DNA from: Paracoccus seriniphilus
GTDB lineage: Bacteria; Pseudomonadota; Alphaproteobacteria; Rhodobacterales; Rhodobacteraceae
Reading direction: 5' to 3'
Length of the DNA: 64,000 bases
Assembly (NCBI RefSeq): GCF_028553745.1
Contig: NZ_CP067129.1
Span: 2,524,501 to 2,588,500 of the forward strand
Part shown: piece after piece, positions 8,934 through 16,711 of the stretch
Position numbering within the stretch: the stretch's first letter is position 1
How the letters are laid out: every line of letters starts with the position of its first letter
Translations under genes and position numbers: made by a program
The notes under the pieces: generated by a model
Database searches by the model: none
What the model was told of the DNA's origin: nothing
Seen by the model: only the letters and a program-made list of their open reading frames with translations

Positions 8934-9042
8934 GTCGCGACAACCCCAGCAGTTTCAGCATGAACTTCCGAACGCCCGGACCGCTGAACAGGGCAATCGC
9001 GACCATGACCAACAGAAACAGGATGACGAAACGAACGCTCAC
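8923..9042 (-). CDS. 39-residue small membrane protein between peptidase and antiporter
   Basis: This reading frame is easily missed because of its size. It starts with GTG at 9042, overlapping the stop of the S49 peptidase gene by four bases (GTGA). It ends with TGA at 8925-8923, inside the antiporter start region (11-base overlap). The product begins MSVRFVILFLLVMVAIALF, one membrane helix, followed by a basic tail GVRKFMLKLLGLSRRDR. Overlap with both neighbours and codon usage like theirs argue that it is translated. Its function is unknown; a helper of the antiporter or peptidase is possible. Confidence 0.6.
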   Translation of the reverse strand: MSVRFVILFLLVMVAIALFSGPGVRKFMLKLLGLSRRDR

Positions 9043-9848
9043 GATCCGGCACCGAAACGGGCAAAGGCCACCCGCTCCTGTGCATTGTCCAGCACGGCAT
9101 CGGCCGACAGGCCCAGGCGGCGAAACAGGGACTGGCGCGGGCTATGCGTCATGAAACGGACCTTGTCGCCATAGCGGCGCTTCATTTCGGGGACCAGATG
9201 TCCGATCCCGTCCGCCAATCCCAGGCGCACGGCTTCGCGACCAGCCCAGAACTCTCCGGTGAACAGATCGCGCTCTGAGGCCAGACGGTTGCCCCGGCGC
9301 GTGCTGACATGTCGTTTGAACGCCTCGTGAATAGGTTCAAGCACGTTTCGCAGCCTTTCTACATCCTCGGGGTTTTCAGGTCGGAATGGGTCCAGCGTGG
9401 ATTTGGACCGGCCCGCCGTATGAACGCGCCGCTCGATCCCCCAGCGCGCGATCAGATCCTGAAAGCCGAAACCGGCAGAGATCACGCCGATCGAACCCAG
9501 AACCGAACTGTCATCCGCCCAGATGTCATCTGCGGCACAGGCCAGCCAATAGCCCCCCGATGCGGCGACATCCTCGACGAAGGCATGCACGGGCACGCCG
9601 GTTTCATCCGCCAGCCGCCGGATCCTTGCGGCAATCAGCGATGACTGGACGGGGGATCCACCCGGGGAATTGATGGCCAGCGCCACGGCGACCGGTTTGC
9701 CACGCCGGAAGGCGCGTTCGATCATCGAGGCAAGCGCCACATCACTCAGGCCGCCACCGCGCCCCGACATACCGATTGCGCCACTCAGCCGAATGACGGA
9801 AACCCGCGGGCCGCGCCGCAGGAGCCGCTGAACAAATGGAATTTTCAT
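9039..9848 (-). CDS. S49 family serine peptidase (SppA/SohB-like)
   Basis: The product is 269 residues with a ClpP-type fold. The nucleophile Ser97 sits in AASGGYW and the general base Lys149 in AGRSKSTLDPF, the Ser-Lys pair of SppA/SohB. INSPGGS near residue 60 forms the oxyanion loop. There is no N-terminal membrane anchor, unlike many SppA proteins, so it is a short single-domain form. Family role: cleavage of signal-peptide remnants or membrane-associated substrates. It heads a coupled unit with the 39-residue protein and the antiporter. Confidence 0.88.
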   Translation of the reverse strand: MKIPFVQRLLRRGPRVSVIRLSGAIGMSGRGGGLSDVALASMIERAFRRGKPVAVALAINSPGGSPVQSSLIAARIRRLADETGVPVHAFVEDVAASGGYWLACAADDIWADDSSVLGSIGVISAGFGFQDLIARWGIERRVHTAGRSKSTLDPFRPENPEDVERLRNVLEPIHEAFKRHVSTRRGNRLASERDLFTGEFWAGREAVRLGLADGIGHLVPEMKRRYGDKVRFMTHSPRQSLFRRLGLSADAVLDNAQERVAFARFGAGS

Positions 9849-9894
9849 ACCGCCAGAGATAGTGGCGCAACCACCCCGTCACAAGGCGCAGAAG

Positions 9895-10920
9895 TCACGA
9901 GGAGACCGCCCGGATCGTATCGCCCGGCATGAATGTCGGCGTCAGGGCGATAATCCGGTCCTCGGGCGTTGCATCCTTGCCTGCGACCAGCCGCGCAGCG
10001 CGGCGACCGATATCGACACGGCGGGCATCCGTGGTCGTCAGACGCACGGGCAGCCCGTCCAGAAGATCGACACCATTGAAACCCGCCAAACCGATCCGGT
10101 TGGGAATGTCATAGCCCTTGTCGAGACAGTAGAGCAGCCCCCCTGCACCAATCATGTCATTGGAATAATACAGGAAATCCAGATCAGGCGCGCGTGTCAG
10201 AATCCGTTCGGTCAGCTCTCGCCCCTTCAGCAGGGACGAACCGCCCTGATAATATTCCCGCGCTTCCAGTTGAACGCCGGATTCGGCCAGCCCCTCTTCA
10301 AAGCCGACCAGCCTTTTGCGGGCGCGATGGTCTTCGGGCATATGCGTGCCCACAAATCCGATGCGGCGATATCCGGCCGCCACGATCCGCGCCGCCATTT
10401 CGCGACCGGCGCGCATATGCGAAATGCCGACAAGCGTATCAATGCCCTCGCCATCCGTATCCATGATCTCGACCACCGGGATCCCGGCATTCGCCAGCAT
10501 CGCACGCGAGGCATTGCTGTGTTCGACTCCGGCCAGGATGACGCCCGAGGGCCGCCATGACAGCATGTCATAGAGCACCATCTCTTCGCGCGCGGGCGAA
10601 TAATGGGTAACGCCGATCACGGGCTGCAACCCGGTATCGTCAAGTTCGGCCGACACCCCGCTGAGCACATCGGGGAAAACCAGATTCGACAGCGAGGGAA
10701 TCACCACGGCGACCAGATTGACCCGCTGGCTGGCCAGCCCGCCGGCGATCTTGTTGGGCACATAGCCAAGTGTCTTCGCCGCGGTCAGTACCTTTTCGCG
10801 CGTGGCGGCAGAAACATCGCCGCGGTTGCGCAAGACCCGGCTGACCGTCATTTCCGACACCCCCGAAGCCTCGGAAACGTCACGCAGGGTGAGGGGGCGG
10901 CGGGGGCGAGGAATTGTCAT
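9895..10920 (-). CDS. LacI-family transcriptional regulator (GntR/gluconate-repressor type)
   Basis: The product is 341 residues. The N-terminal helix-turn-helix (LTLRDVSEASGVSEMTVSRVLRN, about residues 10-32, broken here by numbering only) and the hinge motif YVPNKIAGGLAS are typical LacI. The periplasmic-binding-like effector domain follows (VVIPSLSNLVFPDVLSG, then MLSWRPSGVILAG). The SLSNLVF and MLSW stretches resemble the E. coli gluconate repressor, so a sugar acid effector is plausible. No sugar transport or catabolic genes lie nearby, so the target is elsewhere or it is an orphan regulator. A possible operator is at 10952-10963. Confidence 0.9.
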   Translation of the reverse strand: MTIPRPRRPLTLRDVSEASGVSEMTVSRVLRNRGDVSAATREKVLTAAKTLGYVPNKIAGGLASQRVNLVAVVIPSLSNLVFPDVLSGVSAELDDTGLQPVIGVTHYSPAREEMVLYDMLSWRPSGVILAGVEHSNASRAMLANAGIPVVEIMDTDGEGIDTLVGISHMRAGREMAARIVAAGYRRIGFVGTHMPEDHRARKRLVGFEEGLAESGVQLEAREYYQGGSSLLKGRELTERILTRAPDLDFLYYSNDMIGAGGLLYCLDKGYDIPNRIGLAGFNGVDLLDGLPVRLTTTDARRVDIGRRAARLVAGKDATPEDRIIALTPTFMPGDTIRAVSS

Positions 10921-10951
10921 GTGATGCCAAATATAAGAACGACCTGCTGAA

Positions 10952-10963
10952 TGTTAGCGGACA
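10952..10963. promoter_or_regulatory. Possible LacI-type operator upstream of the repressor gene
   Basis: TGTTAGCGGACA is an imperfect dyad with a central CG, the usual shape of LacI-family sites, and lies 32 bases upstream of the repressor start. Four of six arm positions are symmetric. It is weak evidence for autoregulation. Confidence 0.25.
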
Positions 10964-11021
10964 GCAACCGGCACGACAAGCTTGCCAAATCGGCCCGATG
11001 ACGGCAAAAGGTGAAGCAGGC

Positions 11022-11098
11022 GGCCCCGTGGCTCAACTGGATAGAGCAGCCCCCTCCTAAGGGGCAGGTTAGTGGTTCGAATCCACTCGGGGTCACCA
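11022..11098 (+). tRNA. tRNA-Arg (anticodon CCU)
   Basis: A full cloverleaf can be drawn. The acceptor stem GGCCCCG / CGGGGTC contains one G-U pair. The D arm is GCTC / GAGC. The anticodon arm GCCCC / GGGGC has loop CTCCTAA, giving anticodon CCT at 11056-11058. The T arm is AGTGG / CCACT with loop TTCGAAT. The 3' CCA is encoded. It reads AGG codons. The insertion-sequence relic starts 62 bases downstream. Confidence 0.96.
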
Positions 11099-11160
11099 GC
11101 ATCTTCCTGATGCCTGCGTGAGAGAAACCGCCTGTCCGACATTCTCGGGGAATACCCTAT

Positions 11161-11178
11161 CAGGTTTCTGAATTGGTC
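11161..11178 (+). repeat. Left terminal inverted repeat of the IS relic
   Basis: It reads CAGGTTTCTGAATTGGTC, matching the complement of the right end (CAGGTTGCTGAATTAGCC) at 15 of 18 positions, with mismatches at 7, 15 and 17. Confidence 0.65.
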
Positions 11179-11275
11179 GCTGATCCGGAACGCTGTCCCT
11201 TCACCGGTGCCGGTTCGGGCGATCTTCACAGCTGTCGACGGGTCGGTGGCGCGCAGCCGGCGGCGTGCTTGCGCC

Positions 11276-11857
11276 TCATGCTCGCAGCAATCTGGGCAGT
11301 CGGGCCAGGTTATTGGCGGCCATCGTCAGAATAAAGCGGGATCGCACCCGTTCGACACCGCGATAGACGGCTTGCGCCATACCGCCGACGGTTTTGGCCC
11401 GGCCGAATGCCTTTTCGATCTTCTTTCGGTGCTTCTGGGACAAGATAAAGCCTTCATGTCGGGCGGTTCTATCGCGATTTCCGGGCGACATGTGGCGTGA
11501 CACAGGCCCTGCGCAGCTCGGACACGAACCCGCCCGCGTCATGGCCGTCGCCATTGTCGCTCAGACCAATGGCGCTCTCAATAGCAACTCTGCTCCAGAC
11601 GTCAGTCGCCGGGTCGATCCTGGGGCATGGCGATGCACCATGTCCAATGCCGCGCGCCTTTCCGCATGACCGTCGGCCTGGGTCAGGTCGCCCTGCACGA
11701 TCAAGCCGTTGCGGTTCTCCATCAGCGCATGGCCGATGAAACACGGCATGGCCCCGGTGTCGGGAGATTTCTCGTAAAGCTGCGCGGCGGGATCAATGCG
11801 CGAGACATGAGTGGCATTCGAGCGCTTCTCGCCTTTACCGCGCCGAGGGCTCATCAT
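11276..11857 (-). pseudogene. IS5-family transposase remnant, three frames
   Basis: Three consecutive minus-strand frames together give the C-terminal half of a DDE transposase. 11857 to about 11590 carries SNATHVSRID, CFIGHALMENRNGL and HAERRAALDMVHRH. About 11545-11469 carries GGFVSELRRACVTPHVA. About 11500-11276 carries TARHEGFILSQKHRKKIEKAFG, the segment with the last catalytic Glu region, then RGVERVRSRFILTMAANNLARLP. At least two frameshifts, a stop and a missing N-terminus make it inactive. Confidence 0.85.
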
Positions 11858-11881
11858 GTTCTCAATCCGCTGTAGAGGTAG

Positions 11882-11899
11882 GGCTAATTCAGCAACCTG
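11882..11899 (-). repeat. Right terminal inverted repeat of the IS relic
   Basis: Read on the minus strand it begins CAGGTTGCTGAATTAG directly after the CTAG that contains the Anbu stop codon. The ending resembles IS5-group terminal sequences. Confidence 0.65.
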
Positions 11900-12631
11900 C
11901 TAGACCTTGTAGCTGGGCAGTTTCTGGAAAGCGTCCCGCAATGCATCCCCCCAGCCCGTGGCGATGGCCTGATAAATGGGATCGTCCGCCTGGATGCGCT
12001 TGCTGCGATCCGAGGTGAAGGAATCGGTCTCATAGATCTGAAGGTCAAAGGGCAGACCAACGGACAGGTTCGATTTCACCGTTGAATCGAAGGAAACCAG
12101 CAACAGCTTGATGGCATCGGCGAAATCCATCTTGGGATCATAGGCACGCACGATGATGGGCTTGCCGTATTTGGTCTCACCAATCTGGAAATAGGGCGTA
12201 TCTTCCGTGATCTCGATGAAATTGCCCTCGGGATAGACCAGAAAGACCGTCGGTTTTCCGCCCTTGATCTGCCCCCCCACGATGATGGAAGCGCCGAACT
12301 GGTCGGCAGAGGTCTGCCCTGTTTCAGAGGCTCCGATGATGATTTCGCGCAGCGTCGCCCCGACCAGTCGCGCCACCTGGAACATGGTGGGTTGATGGAG
12401 GATGCTGGGGTCGCGTTCCTCACCCGAAACCGAACGTTCGTCCAGAAGGCTGATCAGCGATTGCGTCGTGGCCAGATTCCCGGCGGTCAGGATCGTGATG
12501 CTGCGTTCGCCCTCGACCTGCCAGGTAAACATCTTCTTGCTGACGGCAAAATTGTCCACGCCCGCGCTGGTGCGCGTGTCGGACATGAACACCAGTCCCC
12601 GGTCAAGTCGCATACCAACGCAATAGGTCAT
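11900..12631 (-). CDS. Anbu peptidase (proteasome-like, ancestral beta subunit)
   Basis: The 243-residue protein has a proteasome beta fold. After Met removal the N-terminal nucleophile is Thr (MTYCVGMRLDRG). Asp18 (mature 17) in MSDTRT and Lys32/33 (mature 31/32) match the Thr1-Asp17-Lys33 centre of proteasomes. Later motifs are ITILTAGNLATTQ and QIGETKYGKPI. Anbu assembles into open ring or helical particles in the cytoplasm; its substrate is not established. It is the last gene of a four-gene operon, 33 bases after the transglutaminase gene. An IS relic ends exactly at its TAG stop without altering the protein. Confidence 0.92.
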   Translation of the reverse strand: MTYCVGMRLDRGLVFMSDTRTSAGVDNFAVSKKMFTWQVEGERSITILTAGNLATTQSLISLLDERSVSGEERDPSILHQPTMFQVARLVGATLREIIIGASETGQTSADQFGASIIVGGQIKGGKPTVFLVYPEGNFIEITEDTPYFQIGETKYGKPIIVRAYDPKMDFADAIKLLLVSFDSTVKSNLSVGLPFDLQIYETDSFTSDRSKRIQADDPIYQAIATGWGDALRDAFQKLPSYKV

Positions 12632-12664
12632 GTCATTTTACCCGAAAGGAATCACCACAGTGTT

Positions 12665-13462
12665 CTACTGCTGGACCTGCAAAGATACCATGAGCGTTTC
12701 ATCGGCACTGCCCATGCGCAGCCCTTCGATGGGTGCCGCATCGCGGGCATCGCGCCCCACGGCGATGCGGACATATTTCCTGTCCGGCGAAACGCCGTTC
12801 GAAACATCAAAGCCAACCCAGCCCAAACCGGCAAGATGAACCTCGGCCCAGGCATGGGTCGCATCCTGTGCAATCTGGTCATTGATCATCAGGTATCCGC
12901 TGACATAGCGCGCCGGCAGCCCGGACAGGCGGGCCGCAGAAATGAAGATCTGCGCGTGATCCTGACAGACGCCGTGATCGCCCTGCATGGCCGTTTCCGC
13001 AGGCGTATCGACGGCGGTGCCACCGGATTGATAGGGCAGCGCATCAAGGATTGCAGCGGACAGGTCATGCAGCCCGGCAAGCTGCGTCTCGGGATTGTCG
13101 GATACCCGCGGCAGCGCCCTGATGGCCTCTCCTGCGGCAGTCAGCGGGGTTTCCTGACAGAACAGCCACAATGGCGTGCGGCCGTTCACCGTTCCCAGAA
13201 CACCCGTGTCGTTCAGGGTCGTCACATGTCCGCCGGCATGAATGCGCAACACCTGGGCACCGGGCGTGATGCTGACCAGATCAACATGATTGCCATATTG
13301 ATCGGTATAGCTTGTCTCGACCTTGCCGCCACTCACCTCGACGGACCAGTCATGCACCGTCTGGACCGGCGAGTTCATCGGCCTGAGACGGACCTTCTGC
13401 AACGCATAATCCACGGGCGCGCTATAGGCGTATTCGGTTGTATGGCTGATGCTGAGTTTCAT
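12665..13462 (-). CDS. Transglutaminase-like cysteine protease family protein of the Anbu operon
   Basis: The product is 265 residues. The N-terminal domain (SISHTTEYAYSAPV, then LRPM) is the bacterial transglutaminase N-terminal region. The catalytic core has Cys166 in GVCQDHAQ, His203 in ATHAWAEVHL and Asp219 in WVGFDVSNG, the papain-like triad. There is no signal peptide, so it is cytoplasmic. Such proteins can hydrolyse or form amide bonds. The gene starts immediately after the alpha-E stop with no gap. Together with the ATP-grasp protein it suggests making and removing a peptide or amide tag, which is inference. Confidence 0.9.
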   Translation of the reverse strand: MKLSISHTTEYAYSAPVDYALQKVRLRPMNSPVQTVHDWSVEVSGGKVETSYTDQYGNHVDLVSITPGAQVLRIHAGGHVTTLNDTGVLGTVNGRTPLWLFCQETPLTAAGEAIRALPRVSDNPETQLAGLHDLSAAILDALPYQSGGTAVDTPAETAMQGDHGVCQDHAQIFISAARLSGLPARYVSGYLMINDQIAQDATHAWAEVHLAGLGWVGFDVSNGVSPDRKYVRIAVGRDARDAAPIEGLRMGSADETLMVSLQVQQ

Positions 13463-14404
13463 CTAGCTGGTAAACCTGTAATCGAGTTCCACCTGACGGG
13501 CGATCTGCGCCGTGCTGTCCAGCACGGAGTTGACGAACTCATGCAGGCCTTCGTCGAAGATCGAGTTGATGTCGCGGTCCATCAGTTGTGCGCAAAGCGT
13601 TTTCGCCATCTGATATCCCTTCCCCTGAGTTCCGCAATCCTCGACCAGATTCGCCAGGCTACGCACGATCTGCTCGGCGCAAAACGCCAGTGATCGCGGC
13701 ATCCGGCGATCGAGGATCAGGAATTCCGCAATGGCCGGCGCGGTGAAATCATCTTCGACCGCCCAACGGAAGGACCGATGGGCCGAGACCGAACGCAGGA
13801 TCGTCTCCCACTGGATATTGTCCAACCGGCTACCGACAAAAGAGGGCGAAGGCAGCAGCGAATAATATTTGACGTCGATGATGCGGGCCGTGTTGTCCAT
13901 CCGCTCGATAAAAGTGCCCAGGCGGCAGAAGTCATAGGTGTCATTGCGCAACATGGTGCCGTGAAGCGCCCCGCGCACCAGCCCCGACTGCTGGCGGATG
14001 GTGGCCAGAACAGAGGGCAGCTCGGTCTCGGAAACCGGCTCCTTCAGCAGCTCGGTGAAGAGCATCCAGGTCTCGTTCACGGCCAGCCAGACCTCGGTGG
14101 TCAATGCGGTGCGCACCATGCGTGCATTGTCACGGGCAGATTTGATGATCGACAGCACCGAGCTGGGATTCGTCCCGTCGCGCAAGAGAAAATCGACCAC
14201 CTGTCTGCTGTCATAGCCGGAGTGTGACGCCTCATAGGCGGACTGCGCCGCCAATGTTGCGATCACCGAGCGCCATTCCGTTTCGGCATTCGTCGAACGG
14301 GTCAGGGCAATGCGGAACCCTGCCTCGATCAGGCGTGCCGTATTTTCGGCGCGCTCAAGCGAGCGAAACATCCAGTAAAGACCACCTGCAGTTTTTCCCA
14401 GCAT
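13463..14404 (-). CDS. Alpha-E domain protein of the Anbu operon
   Basis: The 313-residue, almost all-helical protein opens with LGKTAGGLYWMFRSLERAENTARLIE, the signature of the alpha-E (DUF403) family (broken pattern: YWM..R..ERAEN.AR). It is found next to circularly permuted ATP-grasp and transglutaminase genes in many bacteria. Its biochemical role is unknown; the family has been proposed to work with peptide-ligase or transglutaminase partners. It starts one base after the ATP-grasp stop and abuts the next gene, so the operon is tightly coupled. Confidence 0.9.
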   Translation of the reverse strand: MLGKTAGGLYWMFRSLERAENTARLIEAGFRIALTRSTNAETEWRSVIATLAAQSAYEASHSGYDSRQVVDFLLRDGTNPSSVLSIIKSARDNARMVRTALTTEVWLAVNETWMLFTELLKEPVSETELPSVLATIRQQSGLVRGALHGTMLRNDTYDFCRLGTFIERMDNTARIIDVKYYSLLPSPSFVGSRLDNIQWETILRSVSAHRSFRWAVEDDFTAPAIAEFLILDRRMPRSLAFCAEQIVRSLANLVEDCGTQGKGYQMAKTLCAQLMDRDINSIFDEGLHEFVNSVLDSTAQIARQVELDYRFTS

Positions 14405-14405
14405 A

Positions 14406-15830
14406 TCAGTCTTCCAGCACCCATGTGTCCTTGGTGCCGCCGCCCTGGCTTGAATTCACCACCAGCGACCCCTCCTGCAGGGCAACGCGCGTCAGCCCGC
14501 CCGGCGTGATATTGATCCCTTTCGGCGAAACCAGCGCGAAGGGCCGAAGATCCACATGTCGCGGCGCCAGACCGCTTTCTGTAAAGATCGGCACGGTAGA
14601 CAGCGCCAATGTCGGCTGCGCGATGTAATTCGCGGGTCGGGCACGCAGCTTGGCCGCGAAATCCGCCAATTCCTGCTTGCTGGCCGTGGGCCCGACAAGC
14701 ATCCCGTATCCCCCCGAGCCATGCACCTCTTTCACGACCAGTTCCGAAAGGTTGTCCAGCACGTATTTCAGGCTGTCCGCCTCGGAGCAACGATAGGTTT
14801 CGACGTTCTTCAAGATCGCAGGTTCGCCCGTATAGAACCGCACGATATCCGGCAGATAGCTATAGACAGCCTTGTCATCGGCCACACCCGTTCCGGGGGC
14901 GTTGGCAATGGTGATATTACCTGCCCGATAGACGTCCATGATTCCCGGAATGCCCAGCATGGAAACCGGATTGAAGGTCAGGGGGTCAAGATATTCATCG
15001 TCGACCCGCCGATAGATCACATCGATGGTCTTGTAGCCCTTGGTGGTGCGCATCGCGATTCGGCCATCCACGACCTTCAGATCGTGGCCTTCGACCAGTT
15101 CGACGCCCATCTGGTCGGCCAGGAAGCTGTGTTCGAAATAGGCCGAATTGTGGATCCCGGGTGTCAGGATGACAACGCATGGCCGCCCCGAACAGGAGGA
15201 GGGGGCGCTGGCCTCCAGCGAGCGACGCAGGTTCTTGGGATAGTCGCTGACGGGCTGCACCTTGATCGCGCTGAACAGCTCGGGGAACATCTGCAGCATC
15301 GTCTCGCGGTTTTCCAGCATGTAGCTGACACCTGAGGGCGTGCGCGCATTGTCCTCCAGCACGAAGAAATCATCCTCGCCGGTGCGGACGATATCGGTGC
15401 CGACAATATGCGTGTAGACATCTCCGGGCGGGCTGAACCCCATCATCTGCGGCAGAAAGGCATCATTGCGGGCAATCAGATCCACCGGAATGACGCCCGC
15501 GCGCAGGATTTCCTGCCGATTATAGATATCATGCAGAAAGGCATTGATGGCATAGACGCGCTGCTCGATGCCCTTGGACAATCTCGTCCATTCCCGCGAA
15601 CTGAGGATACGGGGCACCAGGTCAAAGGGGATCAGGCGCTCTTCGGCATCCGTCTGACCATAGACATTGAAGGTAATACCGGTGCGGCGGAAGAAGGCCT
15701 CGGCCTCTTGCGATTTCTTGGCGAGACGTGCGTTGTTCTGCCCGGAAAACCATTCATCATAGGTCTTATAGGGCGGGCGTGCTGTCCCGGCGTCATACAT
15801 TTCGCTGTAGAAGGACGGTTTTTCGTTCAT
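14406..15830 (-). CDS. Circularly permuted type 2 ATP-grasp protein of the Anbu operon
   Basis: The 474-residue protein belongs to the CP_ATPgrasp_2 family, predicted amide or peptide ligases. Motifs include FLPQMMGFSPPG, FFVLEDNARTPSGVSYMLENR (about residues 175-195), YRRVDDEYLDP, NAPGTGVADDKAVY (nucleotide-binding loop) and VVKEVHGSGGYGML. There is no signal peptide. It is first in the operon, which continues with alpha-E, transglutaminase and Anbu. A perfect 8-bp inverted repeat lies 113-134 bases upstream of its start. Confidence 0.9.
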   Translation of the reverse strand: MNEKPSFYSEMYDAGTARPPYKTYDEWFSGQNNARLAKKSQEAEAFFRRTGITFNVYGQTDAEERLIPFDLVPRILSSREWTRLSKGIEQRVYAINAFLHDIYNRQEILRAGVIPVDLIARNDAFLPQMMGFSPPGDVYTHIVGTDIVRTGEDDFFVLEDNARTPSGVSYMLENRETMLQMFPELFSAIKVQPVSDYPKNLRRSLEASAPSSCSGRPCVVILTPGIHNSAYFEHSFLADQMGVELVEGHDLKVVDGRIAMRTTKGYKTIDVIYRRVDDEYLDPLTFNPVSMLGIPGIMDVYRAGNITIANAPGTGVADDKAVYSYLPDIVRFYTGEPAILKNVETYRCSEADSLKYVLDNLSELVVKEVHGSGGYGMLVGPTASKQELADFAAKLRARPANYIAQPTLALSTVPIFTESGLAPRHVDLRPFALVSPKGINITPGGLTRVALQEGSLVVNSSQGGGTKDTWVLED

Positions 15831-16251
15831 GACCTCAAGACTACGCCTCCCCCCGAACCATACAAGCTGGCCGCTGCAGCGGTGCGCCCTGCCTCTGATG
15901 ATTGCACGAAAAAGGGCAGATTTCCTGATTTATGCTCATGATTTCATCAAAAAAGCTTGATGAATGCCCGAATCCGTTCAGCTGTCCATTCGCGTTCACG
16001 GGCAATATCCAAGGAAAGTGGCATCGGTGATCCTCACGGCGCGACCTCACGACATGATGAACATTCTTCTTCGGCTTTCATCTGGACGGCATGTGTCTGC
16101 CGATCCCGCAGCAGAAAAAATGCCGATCTCGGCGGGTATCCGCGCCGTTCCGCCCCGGTCTGTTTCACGGTGAACCGCAGTGCAAATGAACGGTTGCTCT
16201 CCGGGCGCTGCAGAAGACCGCGCCCGACTGCGAAAGAAATAGGAGAACCAC
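15831..16251. other. 421-bp divergent intergenic region
   Basis: It separates the Anbu operon (minus) from the secreted-protein gene at 16252 (plus). No gene is seen: the open frames here have poor codon usage and no family match. It contains the inverted repeat at 15943-15964 within a locally AT-rich patch (about 15905-15965), a likely control region. Confidence 0.5.
15943..15964. promoter_or_regulatory. Perfect 8-bp inverted repeat upstream of the Anbu operon
   Basis: TTCATCAA and TTGATGAA are separated by AAAAGC. There is no T-run suited to termination on either strand. Its position 113-134 bases upstream of the ATP-grasp start and the AT-rich setting suggest a repressor or activator operator. 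Confidence 0.4.
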
Positions 16252-16656
16252 ATGTTTCGCCAAACCGCATTTGCCCTGGGTCTCGGCCTTGTCGCAACCG
16301 CTTCGGTCGCTCAGCAATCCGACGCCCCTGCCCCGGCACCCAACCGTCTGGATGCAGCCCAGACCTATGAGGCGGCACGCAACCAGCTGGGCATCCTGAA
16401 ATATTGCCAGGCACAGGGCCATTCCGGCGGCGAAGCCGTCGCGGCTCAGGAGAAGATGGTGTCGATGCTGCCCCAGGGCGACGAAAGCAAGGGCATGGCG
16501 GCCGAGGAAAAAGGCGCAAACGGCACCGTATCCATTGCGGGGGCGGAAATTTCGCTGAAGGATGCCTCGGAACGTGATGGCATTTCGATCCAGGATCAAT
16601 GCAAGCAGATCGAATCCGCGGTCAATGAGGTTGCCAAGCAGTTGCCCGCAGGCTGA
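16252..16656 (+). CDS. Small secreted protein (annotated in relatives as ESAT-6-like pore-forming)
   Basis: The product is 134 residues with a signal peptide (about residues 1-20, cleavage after SVA). The mature part starts acidic and Pro/Ala-rich, then has YEAARNQLGILKYCQAQGH and, near the end, ISIQDQCKQIES. The two cysteines may form a disulfide linking two helices. My recollection is that similar alphaproteobacterial proteins carry the label pore-forming ESAT-6 family; I see no WXG motif, so that label should be used with care. The ribosome site AGGAGA lies six bases before the ATG. It is divergent from the Anbu operon. Confidence 0.7.
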   Translation: MFRQTAFALGLGLVATASVAQQSDAPAPAPNRLDAAQTYEAARNQLGILKYCQAQGHSGGEAVAAQEKMVSMLPQGDESKGMAAEEKGANGTVSIAGAEISLKDASERDGISIQDQCKQIESAVNEVAKQLPAG

Positions 16657-16711
16657 CCCGGGCAATCCGTGTGAACGGATCGGGGCGGCGCGTGACGTCG
16701 CCCCTTGCAGG

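Larger units (their letters stand above)
11161..11899 (-). mobile_element. Decayed IS5-like insertion sequence
   Basis: The 739-bp element is bounded by imperfect inverted repeats (11161-11178 and 11882-11899) that agree at 15 of 18 positions. It contains a frameshifted C-terminal transposase remnant on the minus strand. Flanking bases are CTAT on the left and CTAG on the right, fitting the YTAR/CTAG target duplication of IS5-group elements after one mutation. Full IS5-type elements are longer, so the N-terminal half of the transposase has been deleted. The right end abuts the stop codon of the Anbu gene. Confidence 0.75.

Noticed and set aside
10917..11229. Minus-strand frames across the tRNA giving SGFEPLTCPLGGGCS and WIRTTNLPLRRGLLYPVEP
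   Set aside because: These are translations of the tRNA-Arg complement, a familiar false-protein pattern in databases.
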